Shown: positions 50,906-60,958 of the stretch, piece by piece
How positions within the stretch are numbered: the stretch's first letter is position 1
Layout of the letters: each line of letters starts with the position of its first letter
NCBI GenBank assembly: GCA_948146395.1
Contig: OX411555.1
Coordinates: 42,927,725-42,991,724 of the forward strand
Reading direction: 5' to 3'
Length of the DNA stretch: 64,000 bases
From: Fragum whitleyi
Lineage: Eukaryota > Mollusca > Bivalvia > Cardiida > Cardiidae
Notes under the pieces: model-generated
Told to the model about the DNA's origin: nothing
What the model saw: only the letters and a program-made list of their open reading frames with translations
The model's database searches: none
Made by a program: the position numbers and the translations under genes

Positions 50906-51224
50906 AGAGTTTTGGGCCGATTGGTCAAGCTTTAGGTTGACCCTTTTTGGCGCTTTTGCCAATTTAAGTCGCAAAGAGCAATGGCTTATGCTGTGCGATC
51001 TGACCTGGCCTTGTGCCAGAGACCAGGGGACCACCTGGACCTAAGGCGCTAAGGATTTGGGGTCCATCTGTCAAGGTCAAGGGGGTAAAAGCGGCGATTC
51101 AACACGGCACAAAAGTAAGCAAATTGGTCAGGGCAGACGCACGCCCATCGGCTGAGCCATCTGACCTGGGCTGGCCAATGTGCCTAGGAGACCAGGCCAC
51201 CTTGCCATGTTCAGGGGTTCCGTA

Positions 51225-52663
51225 TTGGCCAAACGGGTTGACCTTGACCTTGACTGATCGACCCGAAACTCGGAGCGTTGCAGGTTCAGGTAGTCCCGTG
51301 GTCACACACGCGAGCCCAGGTCAGACCACACAGCAGAAAGGTATGCGGTTCGCGTTTGAAAAGGTAAAAAAAGCCCAAAGGCCTTGACTGTTGGCAACTT
51401 GGTAGGCAGTTTTCTACCCCTTTGCCTTGACCCATTGACCCGAAACTCAAAGCGTTGCAGGTTCAGATGGTCCCCCAGTCACTCTAGCGAGCCCAGGTCA
51501 GGCAGCACAGCAAAAGGGTATGCAGTTCGCGTTTGAAAAGACCAAAACAAGCCCAATTTCTTCACTTTTGGCCCACTTGGTAGGCAGTTTTCTACCCCTT
51601 TGCCTTGACCCATTGACCCGAAACTCGGAGCGTTGCAGGTTCAGATGATCCCCCAGTCACTCGCGAGAGCCCAGGTCAGACCGCACAGCGGAAGCCAATC
51701 CTTTATGCAGCTCAAATTGGCATACCTGGCCAAACGGGTCGACCTTGACCTTGACTCGGAGCGTTGCAGGTTCAGGTGGTCCCGTGGTCACACACGCAAG
51801 CCTAGGTCAGACCGCACAGCAGAAGGGTATGCGGTTCGCGCTTGAAAAGGCGAAAACAAGCCCAAAGGCCTTGACTGTTGGCAACTTGGTACGCAGTTTT
51901 CTACCCCTTTGGCTTGACCCATCGACCCGAAACTCGGAATGTTGCAGGTTCGGGTGGTTCCCTGGTCACTCGCGTAAGCCCAGGTCAGATCGCTCAGCCC
52001 AAGGGCATTCGGTTCACTGCTGAAAAACCCTAACAAACCGAAAGGCCTTGACTGTTGGCAACTTGGTAGGCAGTTTTCTACCCCTTTGCCTTGACCCATC
52101 GACCCGAAACTCGGAATGTTGCAGGTTCAGATGGTCCCCCGGTCACTCGTGCGAGCCTAGGTCAGGCAGCACAGCAGAAAGGTATGTGGTTCGCGTTTGA
52201 AAAGACCAAAACAAGCCCAATTTCTTCACTTTTGGCCCACTTGGTACGCAGTTTTTCTACCGCTGAGCCTTGACCTATCGGCCTGGAACTCTGGGTATTG
52301 CAGGTTGGGGTGGTCCCCTGGTCTGTCGCGCGAGCCCAGATCATACCGCACGGCCAAAGCCAATGCTCTATGCCGCTCAAATCGGCATACCAAGCCAAAC
52401 AGGTCGACCTTGACCATGACTGATCGACCGAAAACTCGGGGTGTTTCAGGTTCAGGTGGTCCATGTGGTCACCCGCGCGAGTCCAGGTCAGACCGCACAA
52501 CAGAAGGGTATGCGGTTTGCGCTTGAAAAGGCCAAAACAAGCCCAAAGGCCTTGACTGTTGGCAACTTGGTACGCAGTTTTTTACCCCTTTGGCTTGACC
52601 CGATAGACCTGAAACTCGGCATGTTGCAGGTTCGGGTGGTCCCCTGGTCACTCGCGCGAGCCC
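51225..52663 (-). repeat. satellite array, inverted orientation, left part
   Basis: From about 51225 the text is the reverse complement of the same satellite: CGACCCGAAACTCGGAGCGT, GCGAGCCCAGGTCAGACC and TTGGTAGGCAGTTTTCTACC. It is a diverged variant (CCAAACGGGTCGACCTTGAC). The switch follows CATGTTCAGGGGTTCC. Confidence 0.88.
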
Positions 52664-52667
52664 AGGT

Positions 52668-52850
52668 TGTTATATATAAACTATAAATAAACCTAATGGT
52701 ATTTACCGTGTCTATTTTTAGACTGGGAATTTTCTTATCTCTTGATTCTGTTAGGTAAATGTATGTAGAAGAGTTTAGATCTTTCTAGAAAGGCCTTTTG
52801 GAAGGTGATTCAGACTCTAGAGTATTCTTATGTTCTATACTATTCCAGAT
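52668..52850 (+). repeat. LTR 1, first 183 bp only
   Basis: TGTTATATATAAACTATAAA to TATTCCAGAT, matching 54747-54929. At 52851 it joins directly to integrase N-terminal coding sequence (GCATTACCCG), so the rest of the LTR, gag and protease are missing. Confidence 0.85.
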
Positions 52851-53663
52851 GCATTACCCGAAAAAGAAATGTCTTAGAATCCTGTTTGTTACTATAAAAA
52901 GAATGGTATTTTGATGAGAAAATGGCGACCATTTGATGTCCCAGCTGATGATGATTGGGCTGTTCATCACCAAATTGTTGTTCCAAAGTCATATCGCCGT
53001 GAAATACTTAGTATAGCCCACGAAAGTCCAATGTCTGGTCATTTAGGTGTAAACAAAACTTATCACAAGATTATGACTCATTTCTTTTGGCCTGGGCTTA
53101 AATCGGACGTTTCCAAATATTGTAAAAGTTGCCACACTTGTCAAATGGTAGGGAAACCTAACCAAGTTATTCCAAAAGCAAGGTTACAACCCATTCCAGC
53201 TTTTGATGAACCTTTCAGTCGAATAATAATAGACTGCGTTGGTCCTTTACCAAAAACCAAGTCAGGTTCTGAATATTTGTTGACAATTATGTGTGCTTCT
53301 ACCCGCTTCCCAGAAGCAATTCCTTTAAGAAACATTAAGGCAAAGTCAATCATTAAGGCTCTTGTCAAGTTCTTTACTTTTGTTGGCCTTCCAAAATCAG
53401 TTCAGTCTGATCAAGGATCTAACTTCATGTCAGGCATATTCCAACAGGTTATGCATGAATTAGGTATCAAGCAATATCGGTCATCTGCTTATCACCCTAA
53501 AAGTCAAGGTGCTTTAGAAAGATTTCATCAGACCCTAAAGAATATGATAAGGTCATATTGTTTTGATACTGATAAAAATTGGGATGAAGGTATTCATTTG
53601 CTATTATTTGCAGTCAGAGAATCTGTTCAAGAATATGGTTATAGCTGGCTTAGATGGCTGTGA
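52851..53663 (+). pseudogene. integrase fragment, pol copy 1
   Basis: Frame open from 52911 to 53663. HHCC zinc domain: H37 and H44 (AHESPMSGH) with C74 and C77. Catalytic triad D108 (IIIDCVG), D167 (QSDQGS) and E203 (GALERF), with 35 residues between the last two, as in retroviral-type integrases. The C-terminal domain is missing: after FAVRESVQE the frame runs into an out-of-frame RT segment and stops. Upstream, a TAG in ATGTCTTAGAATCC interrupts the N-terminal extension that is open in copy 2. Nuclear DNA-joining enzyme in intact relatives. Confidence 0.82.
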
Positions 53664-54471
53664 CGCATACATTGATGATGTCATCATCTATACAGATACA
53701 TGGAGTGACCACCTTCAAAGAATCAAACAATTCTTCGACCGTCTCAGTGATGCAAAATTGACTGTTAATCTTGGAAAAACAGAATTTTGTCATGCTACTG
53801 TTACTTTCTTAGGACATCTTGTGGGACAGGGTCAAGTTAAACCTTTGGAATCTAAGGTCAATGCTATCTCTGAGTTTCCTGTGCCTGCTACTAAAAAGCA
53901 ACTGATGCGATTTCTTGGTATGGCTGGCTACTATAGAAAGTTTTGTAAGAATTTTTCTATAATAGCTGAACCTTTAACAAACTTATTAAAGAAAAACGTT
54001 AAGTTTAAATGGAATGATAACTGTCAAGTTGCCTTTGATCGCTTGAAAGCCATACAAAAGAGCACACCAGTTCTTTTAGCACCTGATTTTGACAAATGTT
54101 TCAAATTAGCTGTTGATGCAAGTGATGTGGGTATTGGTGCTGTTCTTTTGCAAGAAGACGATGACGGTATTGATCATCCAGTTTGTTATTTTTCTAAAAA
54201 ATTAAACAAACACCAGAAAAACTACTCCACCATTGAAAAAGAATGTCTTGCTTTGATTTTAGCAATTCAACATTTTGAAGTTTATTTGACATCTGCAACT
54301 TATCCTTTAGTTGTATTCAGTGATCACAATCCCTTAAGTTTTCTCCACAAACTTAAGAGTAAGAATCAAAGATTATTGAGGTGGAGTTTGTCACTTCAAG
54401 AATTTGATCTTGATGTAAGACACATTAAAGGAAAAGACAACATTATACCAGATGCTCTGTCAAGAGTCTAA
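53640..54471 (+). pseudogene. reverse transcriptase C-terminal part plus RNase H, pol copy 1
   Basis: Starts abruptly just before the catalytic AYIDDV box; fingers and upstream palm motifs are absent. The connection region contains FLGMAGYYRKFCKNFS. RNase H follows, with acidic residues in FKLAVDASDVG, TIEKECLAL, VVFSDHNPL and IIPDALSRV, then a stop. It is one base out of frame with the preceding integrase, so no fusion protein is expected. Without motifs 1-4 the RT cannot polymerise. Confidence 0.82.
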
Positions 54472-54746
54472 AATTTTGAATTGTCTTATCTTTAATATAA
54501 ACATTGAATTTAACAGTTACATTTTACTATATTTTTTGTATATATGTATGTATGTTTGCATAATATAACTCTTTTTCAATTCTTTTGATGAAAATTGTTT
54601 GTATTTTCATGCTAGATGTGCTGAAATGTTGCAACGAATCATGATATTATCAATTATGTGATGTATATTATCATTGTATATGCCAATGATAATGCAAAAA
54701 GAAAGATTTATTTCACAAACCTTTCTTTTTTCTTTCAAGGGGAAAG
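54472..54746 (+). other. retrotransposon 3' untranslated region with polypurine tract
   Basis: AT-rich, with an internal inverted ATTATCATTG/CAATGATAAT. Ends in AAGGGGAAAG directly before the LTR, the expected plus-strand primer. Copy 2 has AAGGGGGAAAG at 59385-59395. Confidence 0.8.
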
Positions 54747-55288
54747 TGTTAAATATAAACTATAAATAAACCTAATGGTATCTACCGTGTCTATTTTTAG
54801 ACTGGGAATTTTCTTATCTCTTGATTCTGTTAGGTAAATGTATGTAGAAGAGTTTAGATCTTTCTAGAAAGGCCTTTTGGAAGGTGATTCAGACTCTAGA
54901 GTATTCTTATGTTCTATACCATTCCAGATTGTTCTATAGTATTATATAAAGTTGTTCCTACAGCATTCTTGGTTCACTTGTTTTAGACTTATGGTTTCAT
55001 TTAGTAGTACTGTGTTAAACTAAAAGGGGATTTCTCGTTATCTTAAAAGTGTGTTTGAAAGCGTGTTTAATTTTAAATTCGGATATTATTGGACTTATTA
55101 TTTGTGGACCAGGAACTTAATTAAATTGGATCTAAAATTAAAACTTTAGGATTAAACATTCAAGGTATTGTAAATTGTTTTTGTATTAATTTCATATTGT
55201 CAATAATTCTGGTATTATTGTCAATAAATATTGTTAATTGTAAAGTTTGTTGCTGGCTTCTTTGTTCGTGTTACATTGGCACGTAACA
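54747..55288 (+). repeat. LTR 2, full length, 542 bp
   Basis: TGTTAAATATAAACTATAAA to TTGGCACGTAACA. A TATA box, TATATAAA, lies at 54943-54950 and AATAAA at 55223-55228, so transcription start and end would define R between about 54975 and 55245. Identical in length to LTR 3. Confidence 0.88.
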
Positions 55289-55291
55289 AAT

Positions 55292-55301
55292 TGGGGGCTC
55301 G
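55292..55301 (+). promoter_or_regulatory. primer binding site, tRNA-Pro-like
   Basis: TGGGGGCTCG lies four bases after the LTR, then TTTCGAGAT. The first ten bases equal the known proline tRNA primer site of other LTR elements; the rest differs. Confidence 0.65.
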
Positions 55302-55496
55302 TTTCGAGATACAAACATCAGACAAACAAGCAAACAAACAAAACAAAACAAATCAAACAAATTCTGTATTTAAATTTGCTGTTCAAAATTATTTAAGAAA
55401 TTAATTTCATATTTCAATTTTGATAAATTTAGAGTGTACTTTCACTATTATTTATCAAAATCTTACATTCTTATTTGAATACAGCAACAAGCTACC

Positions 55497-57143
55497 ATGT
55501 CTTTTGACTTAGAAAAATTTACACACGAACCTTCCGTGGAGCTATTGAATTTGGGTAAAAAGTCTGATTTGCTCAATCTTGCCAAGCATTATAAATTAAA
55601 AGAAGTCAAGTCCTCATTGCGAAAGCATGAAATTAAAAATATTTTGATTCAATATTTTGTTGATGAGGACATTTTTGATGAAAAGGCTCTATCTCTCATT
55701 GTTGATGTTACATCAGTTGCAAGCTCAAGAGAGCTTGAACTGTTAAAACTTCAACAAAGGGAGAAGGAATTGGAAATTGAAAGAGAAAGAGCACAATTAG
55801 AAATTGAAGAGAAGGAAAGAGAAAGGCAATTTCAAAGAGAAAAGGAAGAGCGAGAAAGAGAAGAAAGAGAACGAGAAGAGGAGAGAGCAGAGAGAGAGCG
55901 AGAAAAAGAACGAGAATTTCAATTACGATTAAAAGAATTAGAAATTCAAGATAGAGCAAATCAGCCCAGATATATGTATAATGACCACTTTGATGTAACA
56001 AAACATTTTAGGCTTGTCCCACCATTTCAAGAAAATGAAGTTGATACATATTTCCAACATTTTGAAAAAGTTGCAAATAACTTGAAATGGCCAAAGGAGC
56101 AATGGACCTTACTTCTCCAAAGTGTCTTAGTAGGAAAAGCTCGCAATATTTATTCGCAACTTAGAACAGAACAAAGCAATGATTATGATACTGTAAAAGA
56201 ACTCATTCTCAAAGGTTATGAGCTGGTTCCAGAAGCATACAGACAACAATTTAGAAGTTGTAGAAAAGAATCTGGCCAGACTCACGTTGAATTTGCAAGG
56301 AGTGAAGAAAAATTATTTGACAGGTGGTGCTATTCTAAGAAAATAGACCAAAATTATGATAATCTTAGACAACTTATATTAATTGAACAATTCAAAAATT
56401 GCATTCAATCTGACATTAAGTCACATTTAGATGAAAAAAATGTTGAAACTATACATGAAGCAGCTCGCTTAGCTGATGATTACTACCTTACACACAAAAA
56501 TTCCTTTGTTAATAAAGCAAAACCTGCTTCCTCACATCCCCAAAATAAAACTATGTCTGGTGATTCATCTAGCATGTCTAGTCAATCGAATTCACCTAAA
56601 CCAAAGTCTACTGGTGAAACCAATGCTCAAAATCCCTTATCTCGAGTACATTGTACTTTTTGTAAAAAACCAGGTCACCTTATTTCGGAATGTTTTAGAT
56701 TAAAAAGGAAGAAGGAACTGAGTGCAGCCAAACCTACAGGGCTCACCAGCCTTCAGCCTAAATCACAGCCTTCTTTTGAGTTAAATTCAATTGTTAAGGC
56801 AGAACCAAATTCTGATTCCTGTATGGAGATTTTTGAACCGTTCATGTTGGATGGTTTTGTATCACTTTCAGGTGATATGTGCCCACCTACCCCTATTAAA
56901 ATTTTAAGAGACACAGGAGCTTCTCAATCTCTTATTTTAGCAGATGTTCTGCCTTTTTCTGAGAAGACTTCGTCTGGTACTAGTGTCCTTATTCAGGGTG
57001 TAGAGTGTGGTGTTATTAATGTTCCTCTTCATAAGGTTAATTTGTCCTCAGATTTGGTTACTGGTTCTGTGGTTGTTGGTGTTAAACATTATTTACCATT
57101 TAAAGGTGTACATTTATTGCTAGGTAATGACTTAGCTGGATAA
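55497..57143 (+). CDS. gag-protease polyprotein of the retrotransposon
   Basis: 548 codons from ATG (context AGCTACCATG). Residues about 75-160 are a Glu/Arg-rich charged helix or coiled coil. 165-345 is a capsid-like gag region (DHFDVTKHFRLVPPF, RQQFRSCRKESGQTHVEFAR). A CCHC zinc knuckle (CTFCKKPGHLISEC) lies at about 386-399. A retropepsin-type aspartic protease has RDTGAS with D472 and ends LLGNDLAG. The stop follows directly after the protease; the next coding part is in the +1 frame. Role: particle assembly, RNA packaging and polyprotein cleavage. The ORF is intact. Confidence 0.85.
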   Translation: MSFDLEKFTHEPSVELLNLGKKSDLLNLAKHYKLKEVKSSLRKHEIKNILIQYFVDEDIFDEKALSLIVDVTSVASSRELELLKLQQREKELEIERERAQLEIEEKERERQFQREKEEREREEREREEERAEREREKEREFQLRLKELEIQDRANQPRYMYNDHFDVTKHFRLVPPFQENEVDTYFQHFEKVANNLKWPKEQWTLLLQSVLVGKARNIYSQLRTEQSNDYDTVKELILKGYELVPEAYRQQFRSCRKESGQTHVEFARSEEKLFDRWCYSKKIDQNYDNLRQLILIEQFKNCIQSDIKSHLDEKNVETIHEAARLADDYYLTHKNSFVNKAKPASSHPQNKTMSGDSSSMSSQSNSPKPKSTGETNAQNPLSRVHCTFCKKPGHLISECFRLKRKKELSAAKPTGLTSLQPKSQPSFELNSIVKAEPNSDSCMEIFEPFMLDGFVSLSGDMCPPTPIKILRDTGASQSLILADVLPFSEKTSSGTSVLIQGVECGVINVPLHKVNLSSDLVTGSVVVGVKHYLPFKGVHLLLGNDLAG

Positions 57144-57570
57144 GGTTGTTGTTAATCCTCTTGTAACTGACACACCTAATGTAGGTCAAACAGATGATCC
57201 TATTTTGCAGGAAATACCTGATTTGTACCCTTCATGTGCAGTAACTCGGGGTATGGCTAAAAAAGCTTCCTTGAAAAATTCAAATGATATTGACTTAACT
57301 GATACTTTTGTTGGTCAATATTTCAATGACGAGATTAAAAAGTCTTTTAATCTTAGTCTGCCTGATACTCAGACAGACTCGTCAAAATTTTGTCAGTCAT
57401 CTCCAAGGTCAAATGACCAAGGTCATGAAACGCATTCAAAGTCAAAGTTAATCCAGGAACAGCAAAATTATCCTGAGATTTCAAAGTTAATTGATAGGGC
57501 ATTACCCGAAAAAGAAATGTCTCAGAATCCTGTTTGTTACTATAAAAAGAATGGTATTTTGATGAGATAA
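57139..57570 (+). CDS. pol N-terminal segment, +1 frame, ends at a nonsense codon
   Basis: Open in the +1 frame from GAT at 57139, overlapping the gag-protease stop, to TAA at 57568. Contains a linker (VTRGMAKKASLKN, SKLIQEQQNYPEISKLID) and the start of integrase (NPVCYYKKNGILMR). Copy 1 has AAA where this copy has TAA, so the stop is a point change that separates this piece from the integrase core. Confidence 0.7.
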   Translation, partial: DKVVVNPLVTDTPNVGQTDDPILQEIPDLYPSCAVTRGMAKKASLKNSNDIDLTDTFVGQYFNDEIKKSFNLSLPDTQTDSSKFCQSSPRSNDQGHETHSKSKLIQEQQNYPEISKLIDRALPEKEMSQNPVCYYKKNGILMR

Positions 57571-58311
57571 TGGCGACCATTTGATGTCCCAGCTGATGAT
57601 GATTGGGCTGTTCATCACCAAATTGTTGTTCCAAAGTCATATCGCCGTGAAATACTTAGTATAGCCCATGAAAGTCCAATGTCTGATCATTTAGGTGTAA
57701 ACAAAACTTATCACAAGATTATGACTCATTTCTTTTGGCCTGGGCTTAAATCGGACGTTTCCAAATATTGTAAAAGTTGCCACACTTGTCAAATGGTAGG
57801 GAAACCTAACCAAGTTATTCCAAAAGCAAGCTTACAACCCATTCCAGCTTTTGATGAACCTTTCAGTCGAATAATAATAGACTGCGTTGGTCCTTTACCA
57901 AAAACCAAGTCAGGTTCTGAATATTTGTTGACAATTATGTGTGCTTCTACCCGCTTCCCAGAAGCAATTCCTTTAAGAAACATTAAGGCAAAGTCAATCA
58001 TTAAGGCTCTTGTCAAGTTCTTTACTTTTGTTGGCCTTCCAAAATCAGTTCAGTCTGATCAAGGATCTAACTTCATGTCAGGCATATTCCAACAGGTTAT
58101 GCATGAATTAGGTATCAAGCAATATCGGTCATCTGCTTATCACCCTAAAAGTCAAGGTGCTTTAGAAAGATTTCATCAGACCCTAAAGAATATGATAAGG
58201 TCATATTGTTTTGATACTGATAAAAATTGGGATGAAGGTATTCATTTGCTATTATTTGCAGTCAGAGAATCTGTTCAAGAATATGGTTATAGCTGGCTTA
58301 GATGGCTGTGA
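57571..58311 (+). pseudogene. integrase, pol copy 2
   Basis: Same sequence as copy 1 with a few substitutions (SDHLGVN in place of SGHLGVN in the zinc region, so one nearby residue differs; the zinc histidines remain). The catalytic D, D and E are all present. Ends at the same deletion junction and stop. 4,648 bp separates the two copies. Confidence 0.82.
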
Positions 58312-59119
58312 CGCATACATTGATGATGTCATCATCTATACAGATACATGGAGTGACCACCTTCAAAGAATCAAACAATTCTTCGACCGTCTCAGTGATG
58401 CAAAATTGACTGTTAATCTTGGAAAAACAGAATTTTGTCATGCTACTGTTACTTTCTTAGGACATCTTGTGGGACAGGGTCAAGTTAAACCTTTAGAATC
58501 TAAGGTCAATGCTATCTCTGAGTTTCCTGTGCCTGCTACTAAAAAGCAACTGATGCGATTTCTTGGTATGGCTGGCTACTATAGAAAGTTTTGTAAGAAT
58601 TTTTCTATAATAGCTGAACCTTTAACAAACTTATTAAAGAAAAACGTTAAGTTTAAATGGAATGATAACTGTCAAGTTGCCTTTGATCGCTTGAAAGCCA
58701 TACAAAAGAGCACACCAGTTCTTTTAGCACCTGATTTTGACAAATGTTTCAAATTAGCTGTTGATGCAAGTGATGTGGGTATTGGTGCTGTTCTTTTGCA
58801 AGAAGACGATGACGGTATTGATCATCCAGTTTGTTATTTTTCTAAAAAATTAAACAAACATCAGAAAAACTACTCCACCATTGAAAAAGAATGTCTTGCT
58901 TTGATTTTAGCAATTCAACATTTTGAAGTTTATTTGACATCTGCAACTTATCCTTTAGTTGTATTCAGTGATCACAATCCCTTAAGTTTTCTCCACAAAC
59001 TTAAGAGTAAGAATCAAAGATTATTGAGGTGGAGTTTGTCACTTCAAGAATTTGATCTTGATGTAAGACACATTAAAGGAAAAGACAACATTATACCAGA
59101 TGCTCTGTCAAGAGTCTAA
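58288..59119 (+). pseudogene. reverse transcriptase C-terminal part plus RNase H, pol copy 2
   Basis: Same start at the deletion junction before AYIDDV and the same end, IIPDALSRV. Differs from copy 1 by isolated, mostly silent changes (for example CCTTTAG versus CCTTTGG). Followed by the same 3' UTR (59120-59395). Confidence 0.82.
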
Positions 59120-59395
59120 AATTTTGAATTGTCTTATCTTTAATATAAACATTGAATTTAACAGTTACATTTTACTATATTTTTTGTATATATGTATGTA
59201 TGTTTGCATAATATAACTCTTTTTCAATTCTTTTGATGAAAATTGTTTGTATTTTCATGCTAGATGTGCTGAAATGTTGCAACGAATCATGATATTATCA
59301 ATTATGTGATGTATATTATCATTGTATATGCCAATGATAATGCAAAAAGAAAGATTTATTTCACAAACCTTTCTTTTTTCTTTCAAGGGGGAAAG

Positions 59396-59937
59396 TGTTA
59401 AATATAAACTATAAATAAACCTAATGGTATCTACCGTGTCTATTTTTAGACTGGGAATTTTCTTATCTCTTGATTCTGTTAGGTAAATGTATGTAGAAGA
59501 GTTTAGATCTTTCTAGAAAGGCCTTTTGGAAGGTGATTCAGACTCTAGAGTATTCTTATGTTCTATACTATTCCAGATTGTTCTATAGTATTATATAAAG
59601 TTGTTCCTACAGCATTCTTGGTTCACTTGTTTTAGACTTATGGTTTCATTTAGTAGTACTGTGTTAAACTAAAAGGGGATTTCTCGTTATCTTAAAAGTG
59701 TGTTTGAAAGCGTGTTTAATTTTAAATTCGGATATTATTGGACTTATTATTTGTGGACCAGGAACTTAATTAAATTGGATCTAAAATTAAAACTTTAGGA
59801 TTAAACATTCAAGGTATTGTAAATTGTTTTTGTATTAATTTCATATTGTCAATAATTCTGGTATTATTGTCAATAAATATTGTTAATTGTAAAGTTTGTT
59901 GCTGGCTTCTTTGTTCGTGTTACATTGGCACGTAACA
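59396..59937 (+). repeat. LTR 3, full length, 542 bp
   Basis: Same ends as LTR 2, nearly identical. Followed at 59938-60139 by a second copy of the leader, including TTGGGGGCTCG, up to CAGCAACAA. Confidence 0.88.
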
Positions 59938-60139
59938 AATTGGGGGCTCGTTTCGAGATACGAACATCAGACAAACAAGCAAACAAACAAAACAAAACAA
60001 ATCAAACAAATTCTGTATTAAATTTGCTGTTCAAAATTATTTAAGAAATTAATTTTTATATTTCAATTTTAATAGATTTAGAGTGTACTTTCACTATTAT
60101 TTATCAAAATCTTACATTCTTATTTGAATACAGCAACAA

Positions 60140-60567
60140 TTAATTGTGGACCAGGAACTTAATTAAATTGGATCTAAAATTAAAACTATGTTCTATACTA
60201 TTCCAGATTGTTCTATAGTATTATATAAAGGGGTTCCTACAGCATTCTTGGTTCACTTGTTTTAGACTTATGGTTTCATTTAGTAGTACTGTGTTAAACT
60301 AAAAGGGGATTTCTCGTTATCTTAAAAGTGTGTTTGAAAGCGTGTTTAATTTTAAATTCGGATATTATTGGACTTATTATTTGTGGACCAGGAACTTAAT
60401 TAAATTGGATCTAAAATTAAAACTTTAGGATTAAACATTCAAGGTATTGTAAATTGTTTTTGTATTAATTTCATATTGTCAATAATTCTGGTATTATTGT
60501 CAATAAATATTGTTAATTGTAAAGTTTGTTGCTGGCTTCTTTGTTCGTGTTACATTGGCACGTAACA
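60140..60567 (+). repeat. LTR 4, rearranged partial
   Basis: About 47 bp of LTR interior (TTGTGGACCAGGAACTTAAT) joins at 60187 to an earlier LTR position (ATGTTCTATACTATTCCAGA) and runs to the LTR end CACGTAACA. A third leader copy follows at 60568-60768. Confidence 0.82.
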
Positions 60568-60768
60568 AATTGGGGGCTCGTTTCGAGATACGAACATCAG
60601 ACAAACAAGCAAACAAACAAAACAAAACAAATCAAACAAATTCTGTATTAAATTTGCTGTTCAAAATTATTTAAGAAATTAATTTCATATTTCAATTTAA
60701 ATAAATTTAGAGTGTACTTTCACTATTATTTATCAAAATCTTACATTCTTATTTGAATACAGCAACAA

Positions 60769-60954
60769 TTATTTGTGGACCAGGAACTTAATTAAATTGG
60801 ATCTAAAATTAAAACTTTAGGATTAAACATTCAAGGTATTGTAAATTGTTTTTGTATTAATTTCATATTGTCAATAATTCTGGTATTATTGTCAATAAAT
60901 ATTGTTAATTGTAAAGTTTGTTGCTGGCTTCTTTGTTCGTGTTGGCACGTAACA
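60769..60954 (+). repeat. LTR 5, last part
   Basis: Starts TTATTTGTGGACCAGGAAC after CAGCAACAA, the same kind of junction as LTR 4. Ends GTGTTGGCACGTAACA, lacking five bases (ACATT) present in the other LTRs. Next to the outer AGGT. Confidence 0.82.
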
Positions 60955-60958
60955 AGGT

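Larger units (their letters stand above)
41242..51224 (+). repeat. satellite array, 652-bp period, plus orientation
   Basis: GTGAAGGC(C/A)TTTTGGGTG-type landmarks at 41734, 42386, 43038, 43688, 44831, 45484, 46135, 46788, 47439, 48092, 48733, 49385, 50038 and 50687 give spacings of 641-653 bp, with one of 1143. Each unit has four diverged subunits of about 140-177 bp, each carrying a GATCTGACCTGGGCTCGCG-like core followed by a (C)AGTG(A/C)CCA box. GC content is far above the rest of the window. Long ORFs in several frames are by-products of the repeat. Confidence 0.92.
52668..60954 (+). mobile_element. composite Ty3/gypsy (Gmr1-like) LTR retrotransposon insertion
   Basis: AGGT at 52664-52667 and 60955-60958 flanks the insert, and satellite text continues in register across it. 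Terminal TGTTA and TAACA fit LTR ends. Order: truncated LTR, partial integrase-RT-RNase H, full LTR, leader with primer site, gag-protease, integrase-RT-RNase H, full LTR, leader, partial LTR, leader, partial LTR. Integrase lies before reverse transcriptase, the order of Gmr1-like gypsy elements. Both pol copies share one internal deletion, so the element cannot encode a whole polymerase. Confidence 0.88.

Noticed and set aside
41200..51400. Many ORFs of 60-212 codons on both strands
   Set aside because: They recur once per satellite unit on both strands, with frames broken at random between units; no domain or codon signal.
55708..56001. 97-codon minus-strand hydrophobic ORF
   Set aside because: Antisense of the Glu/Arg-rich gag helix; shadow frame.
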